64,000 nt of DNA from contig NZ_CP150484.1 in NCBI RefSeq assembly GCF_037997115.1, positions 5,166,126 to 5,230,125 of the forward strand, written 5' to 3'. Source of the DNA: Amycolatopsis coloradensis. GTDB taxonomy: Bacteria; Actinomycetota; Actinomycetes; Mycobacteriales; Pseudonocardiaceae. A program made the translations under genes and the position numbers. Within the stretch, counting starts at the first letter, position 1. Every line of letters starts with the position of its first letter. Positions 18,967 to 26,872 of the stretch are shown in pieces. The notes beneath the pieces were generated by a model. That model ran no database searches and had not been told where the DNA came from. It saw only the letters and a program-made list of their open reading frames with translations.

Positions 18967-19064
18967 AGATCGCCGTTGTCGGAGCGTCGGGAATGGCGGG
19001 TTCCCGAATCGTCACCGCCGTGTTTCGCCGCGCTCCACCGGCATTCGCGCCTCCGGCCACCTGA
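18963..19064 (+). pseudogene. Truncated NAD(P)-binding oxidoreductase remnant
   Basis: A 33-residue frame starts with an unmistakable Rossmann-fold N-terminus, MKIAVVGASGMAGSRIV. After about 19 residues it turns into low-similarity sequence (FRRAPPAFAPPAT) and stops. Intact NmrA/SDR-type relatives run to 200 residues or more. The ATGA overlap with the exporter stop shows it was once the second gene of that operon. The break appears to be a deletion that removed nearly all of the gene. Confidence 0.7.
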
Positions 19065-19124
19065 GCGCGGTATTCGGGGTGAGTCGATGCCATCGTGGGA
19101 GCGACGAGATCCGCGCCCGGCGGG

Positions 19125-19361
19125 CTACAGCCGCCACTTCAGCTCGGGCGGGTCTCCGGGCGAGGGCGTTTCGGGGCTCCGTTCGGCCTCGATCTGGATC
19201 TCGATGTTGGTCTTGTGCGAGATCGGGTCCCAAATCTCCTCGATCGGCGCCAGCAGTGACTGACTGACGCCTGCCCGGCGGGCACGCGCGGCGTACCACG
19301 CGAACCCGGCCAGGAAGAGGGGAAGGCTGAGGAACGCGGCCACGGGCGCCAGGACCTCCAT
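19125..19361 (-). CDS. Small single-pass membrane protein
   Basis: 78 residues: one N-terminal membrane helix (VLAPVAAFLSLPLFLAGFAWYAA), a basic stretch (ARARRAG), and a soluble acidic C-terminal half containing IEIQIEAERSPETP. Start ATG 19361 chosen because the preceding in-frame codons run into the intergenic operator region. It is divergent from a TetR gene with a palindrome between them, so it may be that regulator's target. No family recognised. Confidence 0.6.
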   Translation of the reverse strand: MEVLAPVAAFLSLPLFLAGFAWYAARARRAGVSQSLLAPIEEIWDPISHKTNIEIQIEAERSPETPSPGDPPELKWRL

Positions 19362-19391
19362 GCACCGGACAATACAGTAACGTCGTGTATC

Positions 19392-19404
19392 CAGAAACGT
19401 TCTG
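19392..19404. promoter_or_regulatory. Palindromic operator, TetR candidate
   Basis: CAGAA-ACG-TTCTG is a perfect palindrome about its centre, 20 bases before the TetR start. A wider pair CAGTAAC (19375-19381) / GTTACTG (19404-19410) brackets it. It sits in the divergent promoter region shared with the small membrane protein. Confidence 0.5.
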
Positions 19405-19423
19405 TTACTGAATAGGGCGGGCG

Positions 19424-20023
19424 ATGACCAGGCTGACACGGGCCGAGCAGCAGCGGCGCACCCACGAACACCTGCTGGAGGCCGGACGCCAGGTCTTCTT
19501 GCGGCGCGGCTTCCTGGCGGCGACGGTCGAGGAGATCGCGGCCGACGCCGGGTACACCCGCGGCGCCGTCTACAAGCACTTCGGCGGCAAAGAAGGGCTG
19601 TGGCTGGCGATCATCGAAGCCACCGCGGAAGGACACCTCTCGGAGCTGAAGAAATCTCTCGCCGTGGCCACCGACAGGGACGACGTCATCGCGGCCTTGG
19701 CCCCCGTCGACGTGGTGGACAAGGATGCCGCCCGATGGAGCGCGGCGGCCGCCGAAGTGCTTGCCGCGACGGCACAACAGCCCGAAACCGCCGCTCTCGT
19801 CGCCGCCGTCCAGCGGCGTCACGACGACGAGGTCGTCTCCCTGCTCGTCGAGCATGCGCGGCGGCTCCACCTCGAACCCGCCATGCCGCTCCACGAGGCC
19901 GTGGTGATGCTGGGAGCTCTGGGTATCGGGCTCGCCCTGCGGCAGGCGGTCGCACCGTCCGCCGACCCCGCCGCCATCCTCGCTCACGTGCTGGACTCGG
20001 TGTTCCCGCCCGAGGCGACGTGA
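19424..20023 (+). CDS. TetR-family transcriptional regulator
   Basis: 199 residues. The N-terminal DNA-binding domain is canonical: [23 protein letters not shown], then [21 protein letters not shown]. The C-terminal ligand domain is not diagnostic. It is divergent from the small membrane protein and followed 13 bases later by the RraA-like gene on the same strand, so all three may form one regulon. Autoregulation through the palindrome at 19392-19404 is inferred. Confidence 0.85.
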   Translation: MTRLTRAEQQRRTHEHLLEAGRQVFLRRGFLAATVEEIAADAGYTRGAVYKHFGGKEGLWLAIIEATAEGHLSELKKSLAVATDRDDVIAALAPVDVVDKDAARWSAAAAEVLAATAQQPETAALVAAVQRRHDDEVVSLLVEHARRLHLEPAMPLHEAVVMLGALGIGLALRQAVAPSADPAAILAHVLDSVFPPEAT

Positions 20024-20036
20024 GAAACTCGCGCGC

Positions 20037-20522
20037 GTGATCGATTCCTTCACCACCGCCGACCTCGTGGACGAACACGGCGACCGGCTGCGCGTCTGCG
20101 ACACCCAGTTCCGCCAGTTCGGCGGGCACCGGAAGTTCTCGGGCCCGATCCGCACCGTCTCCTGTCACGAGGACAACGGCCTGGTCAAGAAGCTCCTGGC
20201 CACCCCCGGTGACGGCGCCGTCCTGGTGGTCGACGGTGGCGGCTCGCTGCACAGCGCGCTCACCGGCGACATGATCGCGAAGTCCGCCGTCGACAACGGC
20301 TGGGCGGGCATCGTCGTCAACGGCGCGGTACGGGACAGCGCCGAGCTCGCCGGGCTCCCGCTCGGGGTGAAGGCGCTCGGCACCAACCCGCGCAAGAGTT
20401 CCAAGGCGGGCGCCGGCGCTGTCGACGTCCCGGTCGGTTTCGGGGGAGTGACGTTCACCCCTGGAGACACGCTCTACGCCGATGACGACGGCGTCGTGAT
20501 CCTTCCCGCGGCCGGATCCTGA
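20037..20522 (+). CDS. RraA-like protein (4-hydroxy-4-methyl-2-oxoglutarate aldolase family)
   Basis: 161 residues, the usual length of the family. The family includes RraA, which inhibits RNase E, and class II pyruvate aldolases. The shared site G(x)3R-D is visible ([10 protein letters not shown]), and the C-terminal [22 protein letters not shown] is typical. In an actinomycete either activity is possible; aldolase or oxaloacetate decarboxylase activity would need the Arg-Asp pair and a divalent metal. GTG start 20037. It lies 13 bases after the TetR gene. Confidence 0.8.
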   Translation: MIDSFTTADLVDEHGDRLRVCDTQFRQFGGHRKFSGPIRTVSCHEDNGLVKKLLATPGDGAVLVVDGGGSLHSALTGDMIAKSAVDNGWAGIVVNGAVRDSAELAGLPLGVKALGTNPRKSSKAGAGAVDVPVGFGGVTFTPGDTLYADDDGVVILPAAGS

Positions 20523-20528
20523 ACCGGC

Positions 20529-21422
20529 TCAGACGACGATGACCCGGCGGCCGCGGGTATGGCCGGCGTGGCTGTCGGCATGCGCCGCCGCGGCGTCGGC
20601 GAGCGAATAGGCCTTCTCGACCGGTATGTGCAGCTTCCCTCGTGAGATGAGATCGACGGCCTCGGCCAGTGCGTCCGGCACGCTCCCGGCCACGCCGGAG
20701 AAGCGGGCACCGAACTCGGGCGCGCCGAGGTCGGCGATGGAGATGACCTTCCCCGGGTCCCCGGTGAGCTCGACCAGGTCAGGGATCACGCCGGATCCGG
20801 CCAGGTCGAGAGCGGCGTCGACGCGGCCGAGCCGCCGCACCCGCTCCACCCAGCCCTCACCGTAGGTCGTGGCGAGCGCGCCCAGGCCGCGCAGGTAGTC
20901 CTGATTCGCGGCACCCGCCGTGCCGATCACCCCGATGCCGCGTTCCCGCGCGAACTGCAGCACCGCCGACCCGACCCCGCCGGACGCGCCGCTGACCAGC
21001 AGATTCTCGCCGGGGCGCACTCCGGCTTCGCCGATCAGCCGCAGCGCGGTCTCGACCACGGAGGGGTATCCGGCCGCCTCCTCGAACGTCAGACCTTCGG
21101 GCATCACGGCCCACGCCGTCAGCACGGCGAACTCGGCATAGGTACTCGCACCCGCGCCGAACACGAAATCGCCGACGTCGACTCCGGTGACGCCTTCGCC
21201 GATCTCGTCCACGACCCCGGCGGCGTCCAGGCCCACGCCGGACGGCAACACGGTCGGATGCGCGCCCAGGACCTGGCCTTCACGGATTCTCCAGTCGACG
21301 GGGTTCACCCCGGCAGCTCGCACCGCGATGCGTACCTGGCCTGGGCCGGCGTGCGGATCCTCGGCGTCGACGAGCTGCAGGACTTCCGGACCACCGAACT
21401 CGGTGAAGACCACTTTCTTCAT
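20529..21422 (-). CDS. Zinc-free NADP-dependent quinone oxidoreductase-like protein (MDR superfamily)
   Basis: 297 residues. GroES-like N-terminal half (VRIAVRAAGVNPVDW) and Rossmann half with LLVSGASGGVGSAVLQFA, the QOR-type nucleotide motif. The zinc-ligand cysteines of true alcohol dehydrogenases are absent. It reduces quinones or enones with NADPH, probably in detoxification. ATG 21422 is chosen as the family's standard MKKVVFTEFGGPEVL start. It is divergent from a TetR gene with a strong operator in between, so it is very likely repressed by it. Confidence 0.87.
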   Translation of the reverse strand: MKKVVFTEFGGPEVLQLVDAEDPHAGPGQVRIAVRAAGVNPVDWRIREGQVLGAHPTVLPSGVGLDAAGVVDEIGEGVTGVDVGDFVFGAGASTYAEFAVLTAWAVMPEGLTFEEAAGYPSVVETALRLIGEAGVRPGENLLVSGASGGVGSAVLQFARERGIGVIGTAGAANQDYLRGLGALATTYGEGWVERVRRLGRVDAALDLAGSGVIPDLVELTGDPGKVISIADLGAPEFGARFSGVAGSVPDALAEAVDLISRGKLHIPVEKAYSLADAAAAHADSHAGHTRGRRVIVV

Positions 21423-21434
21423 GTGATCGACCGT

Positions 21435-21470
21435 AACACTAACGGTTAGTTTTTTAAAACCGTTAGTGTT
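21435..21470. promoter_or_regulatory. Long inverted repeat, TetR operator
   Basis: AACACTAACGGTT (21435-21447) and AACCGTTAGTGTT (21458-21470) are perfect 13-base inverted arms, 10 bases apart. The left arm with its flank also forms ACTAACGGTTAGT, a palindrome in itself. It is AT-rich compared with its surroundings and sits 12 bases from the oxidoreductase start and 22 from the TetR start. Confidence 0.75.
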
Positions 21471-21492
21471 TTGGATCTGATAGCGTCCCCGC

Positions 21493-22098
21493 ATGACCGT
21501 GCCGACCGGACGGCGTGAGCGGAAGAAGGCCGCCACCCGTCAGAAGATCGCCGACACCGCACTGCGGCTTTTCCTGGAACGTGGGTATGACGCGGTGGGC
21601 ATCCGCGAGGTGGCGGCGGAGGCCGACGTCGCCGTCACGACGCTCTTCTCCCACTTCGCCTCGAAAGAGGCCTTGGTGTTCGGGCAGGACGCGGAGTTCG
21701 AGCAGGGCCTCGCGCGGGCGGTCACCGAAAGGGCACCACACGAGCCGCTCATTCCCACGCTGCGCCAGGAGGTCCATGCGATGGTGCGCCATTGCGCGGC
21801 GGACGGCGCGGCTCCGATTTGGCGCATGATCGACGAGTCTCCCGCGTTGCGGGAGTACGAGGACTCGATGCGGCTCCGGCACGCGGAGTCCCTGGCGGCG
21901 GCCATCGCGGCGGATGTGGAGTCGTCACGGTCCGCGATCGCCTGCCGGACGATCGCGAGATTCGTGATCGACGCCTACTCGCTCGGCCGGGAGGCGGCCG
22001 ATCCGGCGGCCGCGGTGGACGAGATCTTCCGGATGATCGAAGCGGCCTGGGAAGCCAGCGGTAACGGGATATCACAAGCGAAGGGATCGCCGTGCTGA
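21493..22098 (+). CDS. TetR-family transcriptional regulator
   Basis: 201 residues. DNA-binding domain KIADTALRLFLERGYDAVGI, then VAVTTLFSHFASKEALVF. It is divergent from the quinone oxidoreductase and overlaps the following metallo-hydrolase gene by 7 bases, so it should control both sides. The perfect 13-base inverted arms in the shared promoter make autorepression likely. Ligand unknown; quinone-like or electrophilic compounds would fit the target. Confidence 0.87.
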   Translation: MTVPTGRRERKKAATRQKIADTALRLFLERGYDAVGIREVAAEADVAVTTLFSHFASKEALVFGQDAEFEQGLARAVTERAPHEPLIPTLRQEVHAMVRHCAADGAAPIWRMIDESPALREYEDSMRLRHAESLAAAIAADVESSRSAIACRTIARFVIDAYSLGREAADPAAAVDEIFRMIEAAWEASGNGISQAKGSPC

Positions 22099-22904
22099 CA
22101 CAGGTCGCGGAGGGTGTGCTGGTCCACCAGAGCGCGTTGCTCGAGAACAACACGGTCGTCGTGGAGGGCAGGGACGGCGTGCTGCTCGTGGACCCCGGGA
22201 TCACGGGCGACGAAATGGCCTGCCTCGCGCGCGATCTCTCCGATTCGGGCCGCCCGGTCGTGGCGGGTTTCGCGACCCATCCCGATTGGGATCACGTGCT
22301 CTGGCACGCCGAGCTGGGTGACGGACCCCGCTACGGCACCGCCCGTTGCGCGGAGTACCTGCGCGATCTGCGGTCGAACGCGGACTGGAAGACCGGCCTC
22401 GCCGAGGGGCTGCCGCCGGAAATCGACGGGCAGGTGCCGCTCGACCTGTTCGGCCTCATCACCGGCCTGCCCGCCGGAACCACCCGGATTTCTTGGGACG
22501 GCCCGCGAATCCGGATCGTCGAGCATCCGGCCCACGCTCCCGGTCATGCGGCGCTGCTGATCGAGGACCGCGGGGTGCTCATCGCCGGCGACATGCTTTC
22601 CGACGTCCTGGTCCCGATGTTCGACGACGACGGGGATCCGATCGAGGACTACCTGGCCGGGCTCCGGGTGATCGAAGACGCGGCGGGCGACGTCGACGTC
22701 GTCGTACCCGGCCACGGAGCCTTCGGCGGAGCCGGTGAAGTGCGGGCACGGATCGACCTGGATCGCGCGTACGTGCACGCCTTGCGCGACGGCCGGACTC
22801 CGGACGACCCGCGAATCGGCCCGTCGGCGAAACCCGGCTGGGAATGGGTGAGCGATCTGCACGCCGGGCAAGCCCGAAGCCTCGCCCGGCGACAACCGTC
22901 CTGA
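22092..22904 (+). CDS. Metallo-beta-lactamase-fold hydrolase
   Basis: 270 residues with the binuclear metal site of the fold: THPDWDHV (HxDxDH, one residue short of the HxHxDH rule), HAPGHAALLI and GDMLSD for the later ligands, and VVVPGHGAF. The first His of HxHxDH being replaced by Pro-Asp (HPDWDH) still leaves H, D and H. GTG start 22092 follows GAAGGG and overlaps the TetR stop. Probably a lactonase- or glyoxalase-II-like hydrolase co-regulated with the oxidoreductase. Substrate unknown. Confidence 0.82.
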   Translation: MLTQVAEGVLVHQSALLENNTVVVEGRDGVLLVDPGITGDEMACLARDLSDSGRPVVAGFATHPDWDHVLWHAELGDGPRYGTARCAEYLRDLRSNADWKTGLAEGLPPEIDGQVPLDLFGLITGLPAGTTRISWDGPRIRIVEHPAHAPGHAALLIEDRGVLIAGDMLSDVLVPMFDDDGDPIEDYLAGLRVIEDAAGDVDVVVPGHGAFGGAGEVRARIDLDRAYVHALRDGRTPDDPRIGPSAKPGWEWVSDLHAGQARSLARRQPS

Positions 22905-22908
22905 GCCG

Positions 22909-23355
22909 TCATCCCCTCGGCATGACGCAGAGTTCCCTGGACTGCCCCGACTTGAAGTCGTAGACGACGGGGTTGCCGTACTCGTAGCCGGGCACGGAGT
23001 TGCAGTCCGAGCCGGACCCGGACGCGAGCTGGGCGATCACCGAATAGTTGGCGGAGCTGTCCGAGCAGTGGACCCGGACGGCGCTGGCGCTGAACGCGCC
23101 GTTGCTGCCGGCGTCTTCGTCGGCCGAGATGCAATCCCCGGCCTGCGCCGAGAACGGGTCGGGGTCGACCTCGGGAACGCTGGCCCCGGAAGCGCCGCCG
23201 TCCGTGGTGATGGCCACGGTCACCGCGATCGCCCCGCCGGTGACGACGACCGCCGCGGCGGCGATCCCCACGATCAGCCCCGTCTTCGGGGTCTTCTTCG
23301 GTGTCGCGACGGGGTACTGCTGCCAGATGGGCGGCTGCTGCTGAGGGTAGGTCAC
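22909..23355 (-). CDS. Membrane-anchored Cys-rich extracytoplasmic protein (LppU-like)
   Basis: 148 residues. The N-terminus is Pro/Gln-rich and cytoplasmic (TYPQQQPPIWQQYP), then a basic patch and one membrane helix (TGLIVGIAAAAVVVTGGAIAV). An outward domain of ~90 residues follows with four cysteines, in the pattern GDCI, VHCSDSSANYSV, DCNSV and ELCVM. The spacing resembles LppU/SCO3897-type secreted proteins. GTG 23355 is chosen because it opens the Pro/Gln segment typical of such proteins. Function unknown. Next gene in the same direction upstream is a methyltransferase, 43 bases away. Confidence 0.72.
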   Translation of the reverse strand: MTYPQQQPPIWQQYPVATPKKTPKTGLIVGIAAAAVVVTGGAIAVTVAITTDGGASGASVPEVDPDPFSAQAGDCISADEDAGSNGAFSASAVRVHCSDSSANYSVIAQLASGSGSDCNSVPGYEYGNPVVYDFKSGQSRELCVMPRG

Positions 23356-23398
23356 GCCATCAGGATCGGCCACGTCGATGAAATTCCGATGACACGGT

Positions 23399-24010
23399 TC
23401 ACTTGCGGGCGACGAGCCGTTCCACCAGCCCGAGTTTGAACCGCTCCCGGTGCTCCACGGCCAAGCCGAGACCGTCGATCTTGTCGAGCGGGCGGCGGAG
23501 GAAGTGCTCGCCCGCCATCGGCACGGTGATCTTTTCGGCGATCCATTGCAGACCGCGGACGGCGCGCGACGAACTCGCGATGTGGTCGAGCAGGATGAGC
23601 CTGCCCCCTGGCCGGAGAACCCTGGCCATTTCCCGCAACGCCTTGCCGTCGTCGGGGATGGCGCAGAGTCCGAGCGTGCAGACCACGGTGTCGAACGAAT
23701 CGGCGTCGAAGGGGAGGTCATGGGCATCGGCCCGCCGCAGCGTCACCGGATGGCCGAGGCGTTCGGCGCGGCCGCGGGCGATGGTGAGCATGCCGTCGCT
23801 GAGATCGATGCCGGTGAGCGTGACGTCTTCGGGATAGAGCGGCAGGTTCAAGCCGGTCCCGACGGCGACTTCGAGGACTTCGCCGGTGGCCTGGCCGCAG
23901 GCCCACGCACGGGAATCGCCGAAGAGTTTCCGGTCCAGGAACTGCATCTCCCGGTCGTAGTTCTGGGATTTGCCGTCCCAGTAACGGTTCCATCGGGCGG
24001 GTCGCGTCAT
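23399..24010 (-). CDS. Class I SAM-dependent methyltransferase (UbiE/Methyltransf_11 type)
   Basis: 203 residues. SAM site EVAVGTGLNLPLYP, acidic ribose contact TGIDLSDGML, and later motifs ADAHDLPFDADSFDTVVC and LRPGGRLILLDH. The pattern resembles the small phospholipid or quinone methyltransferases. RBS AAAGGAG lies 4 bases before ATG 24010. It follows the cmtR-CDF pair on the same strand by 10 bases and may belong to that operon. Substrate not identifiable. Confidence 0.82.
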   Translation of the reverse strand: MTRPARWNRYWDGKSQNYDREMQFLDRKLFGDSRAWACGQATGEVLEVAVGTGLNLPLYPEDVTLTGIDLSDGMLTIARGRAERLGHPVTLRRADAHDLPFDADSFDTVVCTLGLCAIPDDGKALREMARVLRPGGRLILLDHIASSSRAVRGLQWIAEKITVPMAGEHFLRRPLDKIDGLGLAVEHRERFKLGLVERLVARK

Positions 24011-24020
24011 GGCGCTCCTT

Positions 24021-24674
24021 TCAGCAGCAGTGTTCACCGCGCCAGGCCTCGTGGCCTTCCTTGATCGCGACGGCGGCTATGACGAGCGCGACCAGCGGGT
24101 CGGCCCAGTACCAGCCGAAGAGGCTGTTGAGCAGCAGCCCGACGAGCAGCACACCGGAAAGATAGGTGCAGAGCAAGGTTTGCTTCGAGTCGGCGACGGC
24201 GCTGGCGGAGCCGAGTTCGCGCCCGGCGCGGCGCTGGGCGTAGGACAGGAACGGCATCACGAGCAACGAGACCGCCGCCAGCGCGATGCCGACAGGGGAG
24301 TGTTCGGCGGGGTCGGCGCCGAACAGGGCGCGTACCGATTCGACGGTGACGTACGCGGCCAGCGCGAAGAAGGACACCGCGATGACCTTGAGCGCCGCGC
24401 GTTCGCGGGCTTCGGGGTCCTTTCCGGAGAACTGCCAGGCGACCGCCGCGGCCGAGGCGACCTCGATGACCGAGTCCAGGCCGAAACCGATCAGGGCCGT
24501 CGACGAGGCGATGGTGCCCGCCGCGATGGCGACGACCGCTTCGACGACGTTGTACGTGATCGTCGCGGCGACCAAGAGCCGGATCCGCCGGGAAAGCACG
24601 GCACGGCGATCCGGGGCCACTGTGGACTTCGCGGCACAGCAGCCATCCGCACAGGAACCGCTCTCCACGCTCAT
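24021..24674 (-). CDS. Short cation diffusion facilitator (CDF) metal exporter
   Basis: 217 residues with six predicted membrane helices and CDF-type motifs (FGLDSVIEVASA in helix 2, VADSKQTLLCTYLSG in helix 5). It lacks the C-terminal cytoplasmic metal-sensing domain of full-length CDFs (~300 residues). Cysteines cluster at both ends: CADGCC near residue 8 and a terminal HCC, plausible ligands for a soft metal. It overlaps the CmtR-like gene by four bases (ATGA) and is probably induced by the same metal, Cd(II) or Pb(II). Export direction is inferred from family and regulator. Confidence 0.82.
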   Translation of the reverse strand: MSVESGSCADGCCAAKSTVAPDRRAVLSRRIRLLVAATITYNVVEAVVAIAAGTIASSTALIGFGLDSVIEVASAAAVAWQFSGKDPEARERAALKVIAVSFFALAAYVTVESVRALFGADPAEHSPVGIALAAVSLLVMPFLSYAQRRAGRELGSASAVADSKQTLLCTYLSGVLLVGLLLNSLFGWYWADPLVALVIAAVAIKEGHEAWRGEHCC

Positions 24675-24997
24675 TGGAGCGCCTCGTCCATGCAGGGCTC
24701 GGCGGTGTCGACGGCCAGCACGACCTGGACAAGTTCCCGCAGGGCGCGGGCGAGATGCTCGTCCGCCAGCGAGTAGCGGACCTGCCTGCCCTCATAGGTG
24801 GCCACGACCAGCCCGCAACCACGCAGGCAGGCGAGATGGTTCGACACGTTCGAGCGGCTCAACCCGAGTTGCCCGGCCAGCAGCCCGGGATAGTTCACGC
24901 CATCGAGCAGGGCGACCAGGATCCGGCACCGGTTCGGGTCGGCGAGGGCGCGACCGAGCCGGGCGAGGGCGGCCCCCTGGGTCTCACATGTCAGCAC
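24671..24997 (-). CDS. cmtR: CmtR-type Cd(II)/Pb(II)-sensing ArsR-family repressor
   Basis: 108 residues, very close in sequence pattern to Mycobacterium tuberculosis CmtR: MLTCETQGAALARLGRAL and SNVSNHLACLRGCG. The metal ligands of CmtR, Cys57, Cys61 and Cys102, fall at exactly the same residue numbers here, and Cys4 and Cys24 are kept. It should repress its own operon and release DNA on Cd or Pb. In M. tuberculosis the neighbouring target is a P-type ATPase; here the partner is a CDF exporter. GTG start 24997. Confidence 0.9.
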   Translation of the reverse strand: MLTCETQGAALARLGRALADPNRCRILVALLDGVNYPGLLAGQLGLSRSNVSNHLACLRGCGLVVATYEGRQVRYSLADEHLARALRELVQVVLAVDTAEPCMDEALQ

Positions 24998-25018
24998 AGG
25001 CGCGACAGTACAGCCAAC

Positions 25019-25032
25019 GCTGACGTATCAGC
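25019..25032. promoter_or_regulatory. CmtR operator candidate
   Basis: GCTGA-CGTA-TCAGC, a perfect inverted repeat 21 bases upstream of the cmtR start, with a further GCGCTGA half-site just beyond (25035-25041). Position and symmetry fit an ArsR-family operator over the promoter. Confidence 0.55.
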
Positions 25033-25331
25033 AAGCGCTGAACCATTGCTCCTACTGAGTGTCCGGACGCGACCCTCTGTTTCGTCGCGGTCTGTCAAGC
25101 CATCGCCGAACAGGCACGCCGGACCGACCCGAAAGAGGCCGGTGTGGCCACTCCAACGGCCGCATCGCGGGTACCCGGGGGAGTCCCGGCGCGGCTTCAC
25201 GTGACACCTCGGCGCAATTTCCGGCCCGATTGCGTGGCCACCGTAAAACGTCGAGTGACTTTGTCAAAAGGCTTCGTGCGCAAGGAAAATTCGGCATTCG
25301 GGTGGCCTTGTCGTATTACCTGAAAGTGCGC

Positions 25332-25359
25332 TTGTGTGGGAAAAACCCCTTGCTATGTT
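25332..25359 (+). promoter_or_regulatory. Candidate promoter of the encapsulin/2-MIB operon
   Basis: TTGTGT (25332-25337) and TATGTT (25354-25359) are separated by 16 bases, about 90 bases before the first shell gene. The 453-base stretch 24998-25450 is otherwise without a convincing gene. It turns markedly AT-richer after 25200, as expected for a promoter and leader. Confidence 0.4.
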
Positions 25360-25450
25360 GATCCTGCGGGCCGCACTTCGGGGCAGGACCGGCGCGCCGC
25401 GAATTGTGGATCTTGTTTATTCACACGACTATCGAAGGGTGGACCTTGCT

Positions 25451-26872
25451 GTGACCGTGACCGAATCGGACACTTCCGCCGAAGGTGTCCAGGGGCCGGA
25501 AAATCCGCAGCTGAGTTTGGGCAGGGCCGCCGCGCGCAACCTGGCGACGACCACCAAATCCGTTCCGCAGATGCAGGGAATTTCGTCCCGGTGGCTGCTG
25601 AAGTCGCTCGAATGGGTTCAGGTGAACGGTGGTGCCTACCGGGTCAACCGGAGGCTCAATTACGCGGTCGGCGACGGGCGGGTGACCTTCTCGAAGGCGG
25701 GCGCCGAGGTGAGTGTGATCGCGGCGGAACTGGGAGAGCTGAAGCCGCTCAAGGGATATGACGACGAGGAAGTACTCGCCGAACTCGCCCGCCGATTCGA
25801 ACAGCAGGAAGTGGCGGCCGGCGACGTGCTCGTCGAATTCGGCCACCGGGCCGACCGGGTCTACCTCATCGCACACGGCAAGATCACGAAGACCGGCCCT
25901 GGTCCTTACGGTGACGAGACCGCGCTGGGTGTGGTCAAGGACGGCGACTACTTCGGTGCGCAAGCCCTCGTGGACGGTGACGGCATCTGGGAGTTCACCG
26001 CCAAGGCGGCTACCGCCTGCACCGTGCTCACCCTGACCCGCCAGGACTTCGAGCGCATACTGGAACAGTCCGAATCGCTGCAGGCGCAGATCGAGCAGGC
26101 GTCGCAGGACTCCGGGCGCGCCAACGACTTCGGCGAGGCCGAGATCGACATTTCTTCCGGGCACGACGGCGAGCCGCTGCTGCCGGGTACGTTCGTCGAC
26201 TACGAGATCTCGCCGCGCGAATACGAACTGAGCGTCGCCCAGACGGTGCTCCGGGTCCACAGCCGGGTGTCCGATCTCTACAACCAGCCGATGGACCAGA
26301 CCGAGCAGCAGTTGCGCCTGACCATCGAGGCGCTGCGTGAGCGGCAAGAGCACGAAATGATCAACAACACGGACTTCGGCCTGCTCCACAACGCCGACTT
26401 CACCCAGCGCATCGCGACACGCACCGGCCCGCCCACTCCTGACGACTTCGACGACCTGCTCGCACTGGTATGGAAGGAGCCCGGCTTCTTCCTCGCGCAT
26501 CCGCGCACGATCGCCGCGTTCAGCCGCGAGTGCAGCAAACGCGGGATCTACCCGACCGGCACCGACCTCGGCGGGCACAAGGTGCCGTCCTGGCGCGGCG
26601 TGCCGATCCTGCCCTGCAACAAGATCCCGGTGAGCCAGACCAACACCAGCTCCGTGCTGCTGATGCGCACCGGCGAGAAGAACCAGGGCGTCGTCGGACT
26701 GCGTCAGATCGGCCTGCCGGACGAGTACGAGCCCGGCCTGAACGTCCGGTTCATGGGGATCTCGGAGCAGGCGATCATCTCCTACCTGGTCAGCACCTAC
26801 TACTCCGCGGCCGTACTCGTTCCGGACGCGCTCGCCGTCCTCGAAGCCGCCGAACTCGGCCGCGAAGGATGA
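25451..26872 (+). CDS. Family 2B encapsulin shell protein with cyclic-nucleotide-binding-like domain (first)
   Basis: 473 residues. The N-terminal arm has [18 protein letters not shown] cNMP-binding-like domain covers about 97-215 ([29 protein letters not shown]). The HK97-fold shell part follows to the end ([40 protein letters not shown]). Such proteins assemble into 2-methylisoborneol-synthase-containing compartments in streptomycetes. The phosphate-binding cassette reads [19 protein letters not shown] and lacks the Arg that grips the cyclic phosphate in CRP-like domains, so nucleotide binding is doubtful. GTG 25451 is chosen to match the usual MTVTES start. It is coupled to the second shell gene by ATGA. 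Confidence 0.88.
   Translation: MTVTESDTSAEGVQGPENPQLSLGRAAARNLATTTKSVPQMQGISSRWLLKSLEWVQVNGGAYRVNRRLNYAVGDGRVTFSKAGAEVSVIAAELGELKPLKGYDDEEVLAELARRFEQQEVAAGDVLVEFGHRADRVYLIAHGKITKTGPGPYGDETALGVVKDGDYFGAQALVDGDGIWEFTAKAATACTVLTLTRQDFERILEQSESLQAQIEQASQDSGRANDFGEAEIDISSGHDGEPLLPGTFVDYEISPREYELSVAQTVLRVHSRVSDLYNQPMDQTEQQLRLTIEALRERQEHEMINNTDFGLLHNADFTQRIATRTGPPTPDDFDDLLALVWKEPGFFLAHPRTIAAFSRECSKRGIYPTGTDLGGHKVPSWRGVPILPCNKIPVSQTNTSSVLLMRTGEKNQGVVGLRQIGLPDEYEPGLNVRFMGISEQAIISYLVSTYYSAAVLVPDALAVLEAAELGREG

Noticed and set aside
20037-20522. Assignment as RNase E inhibitor RraA
   Set aside because: The G(x)3R-D aldolase site is complete and the family in actinomycetes often has no RNase E role; the neutral family name was used.
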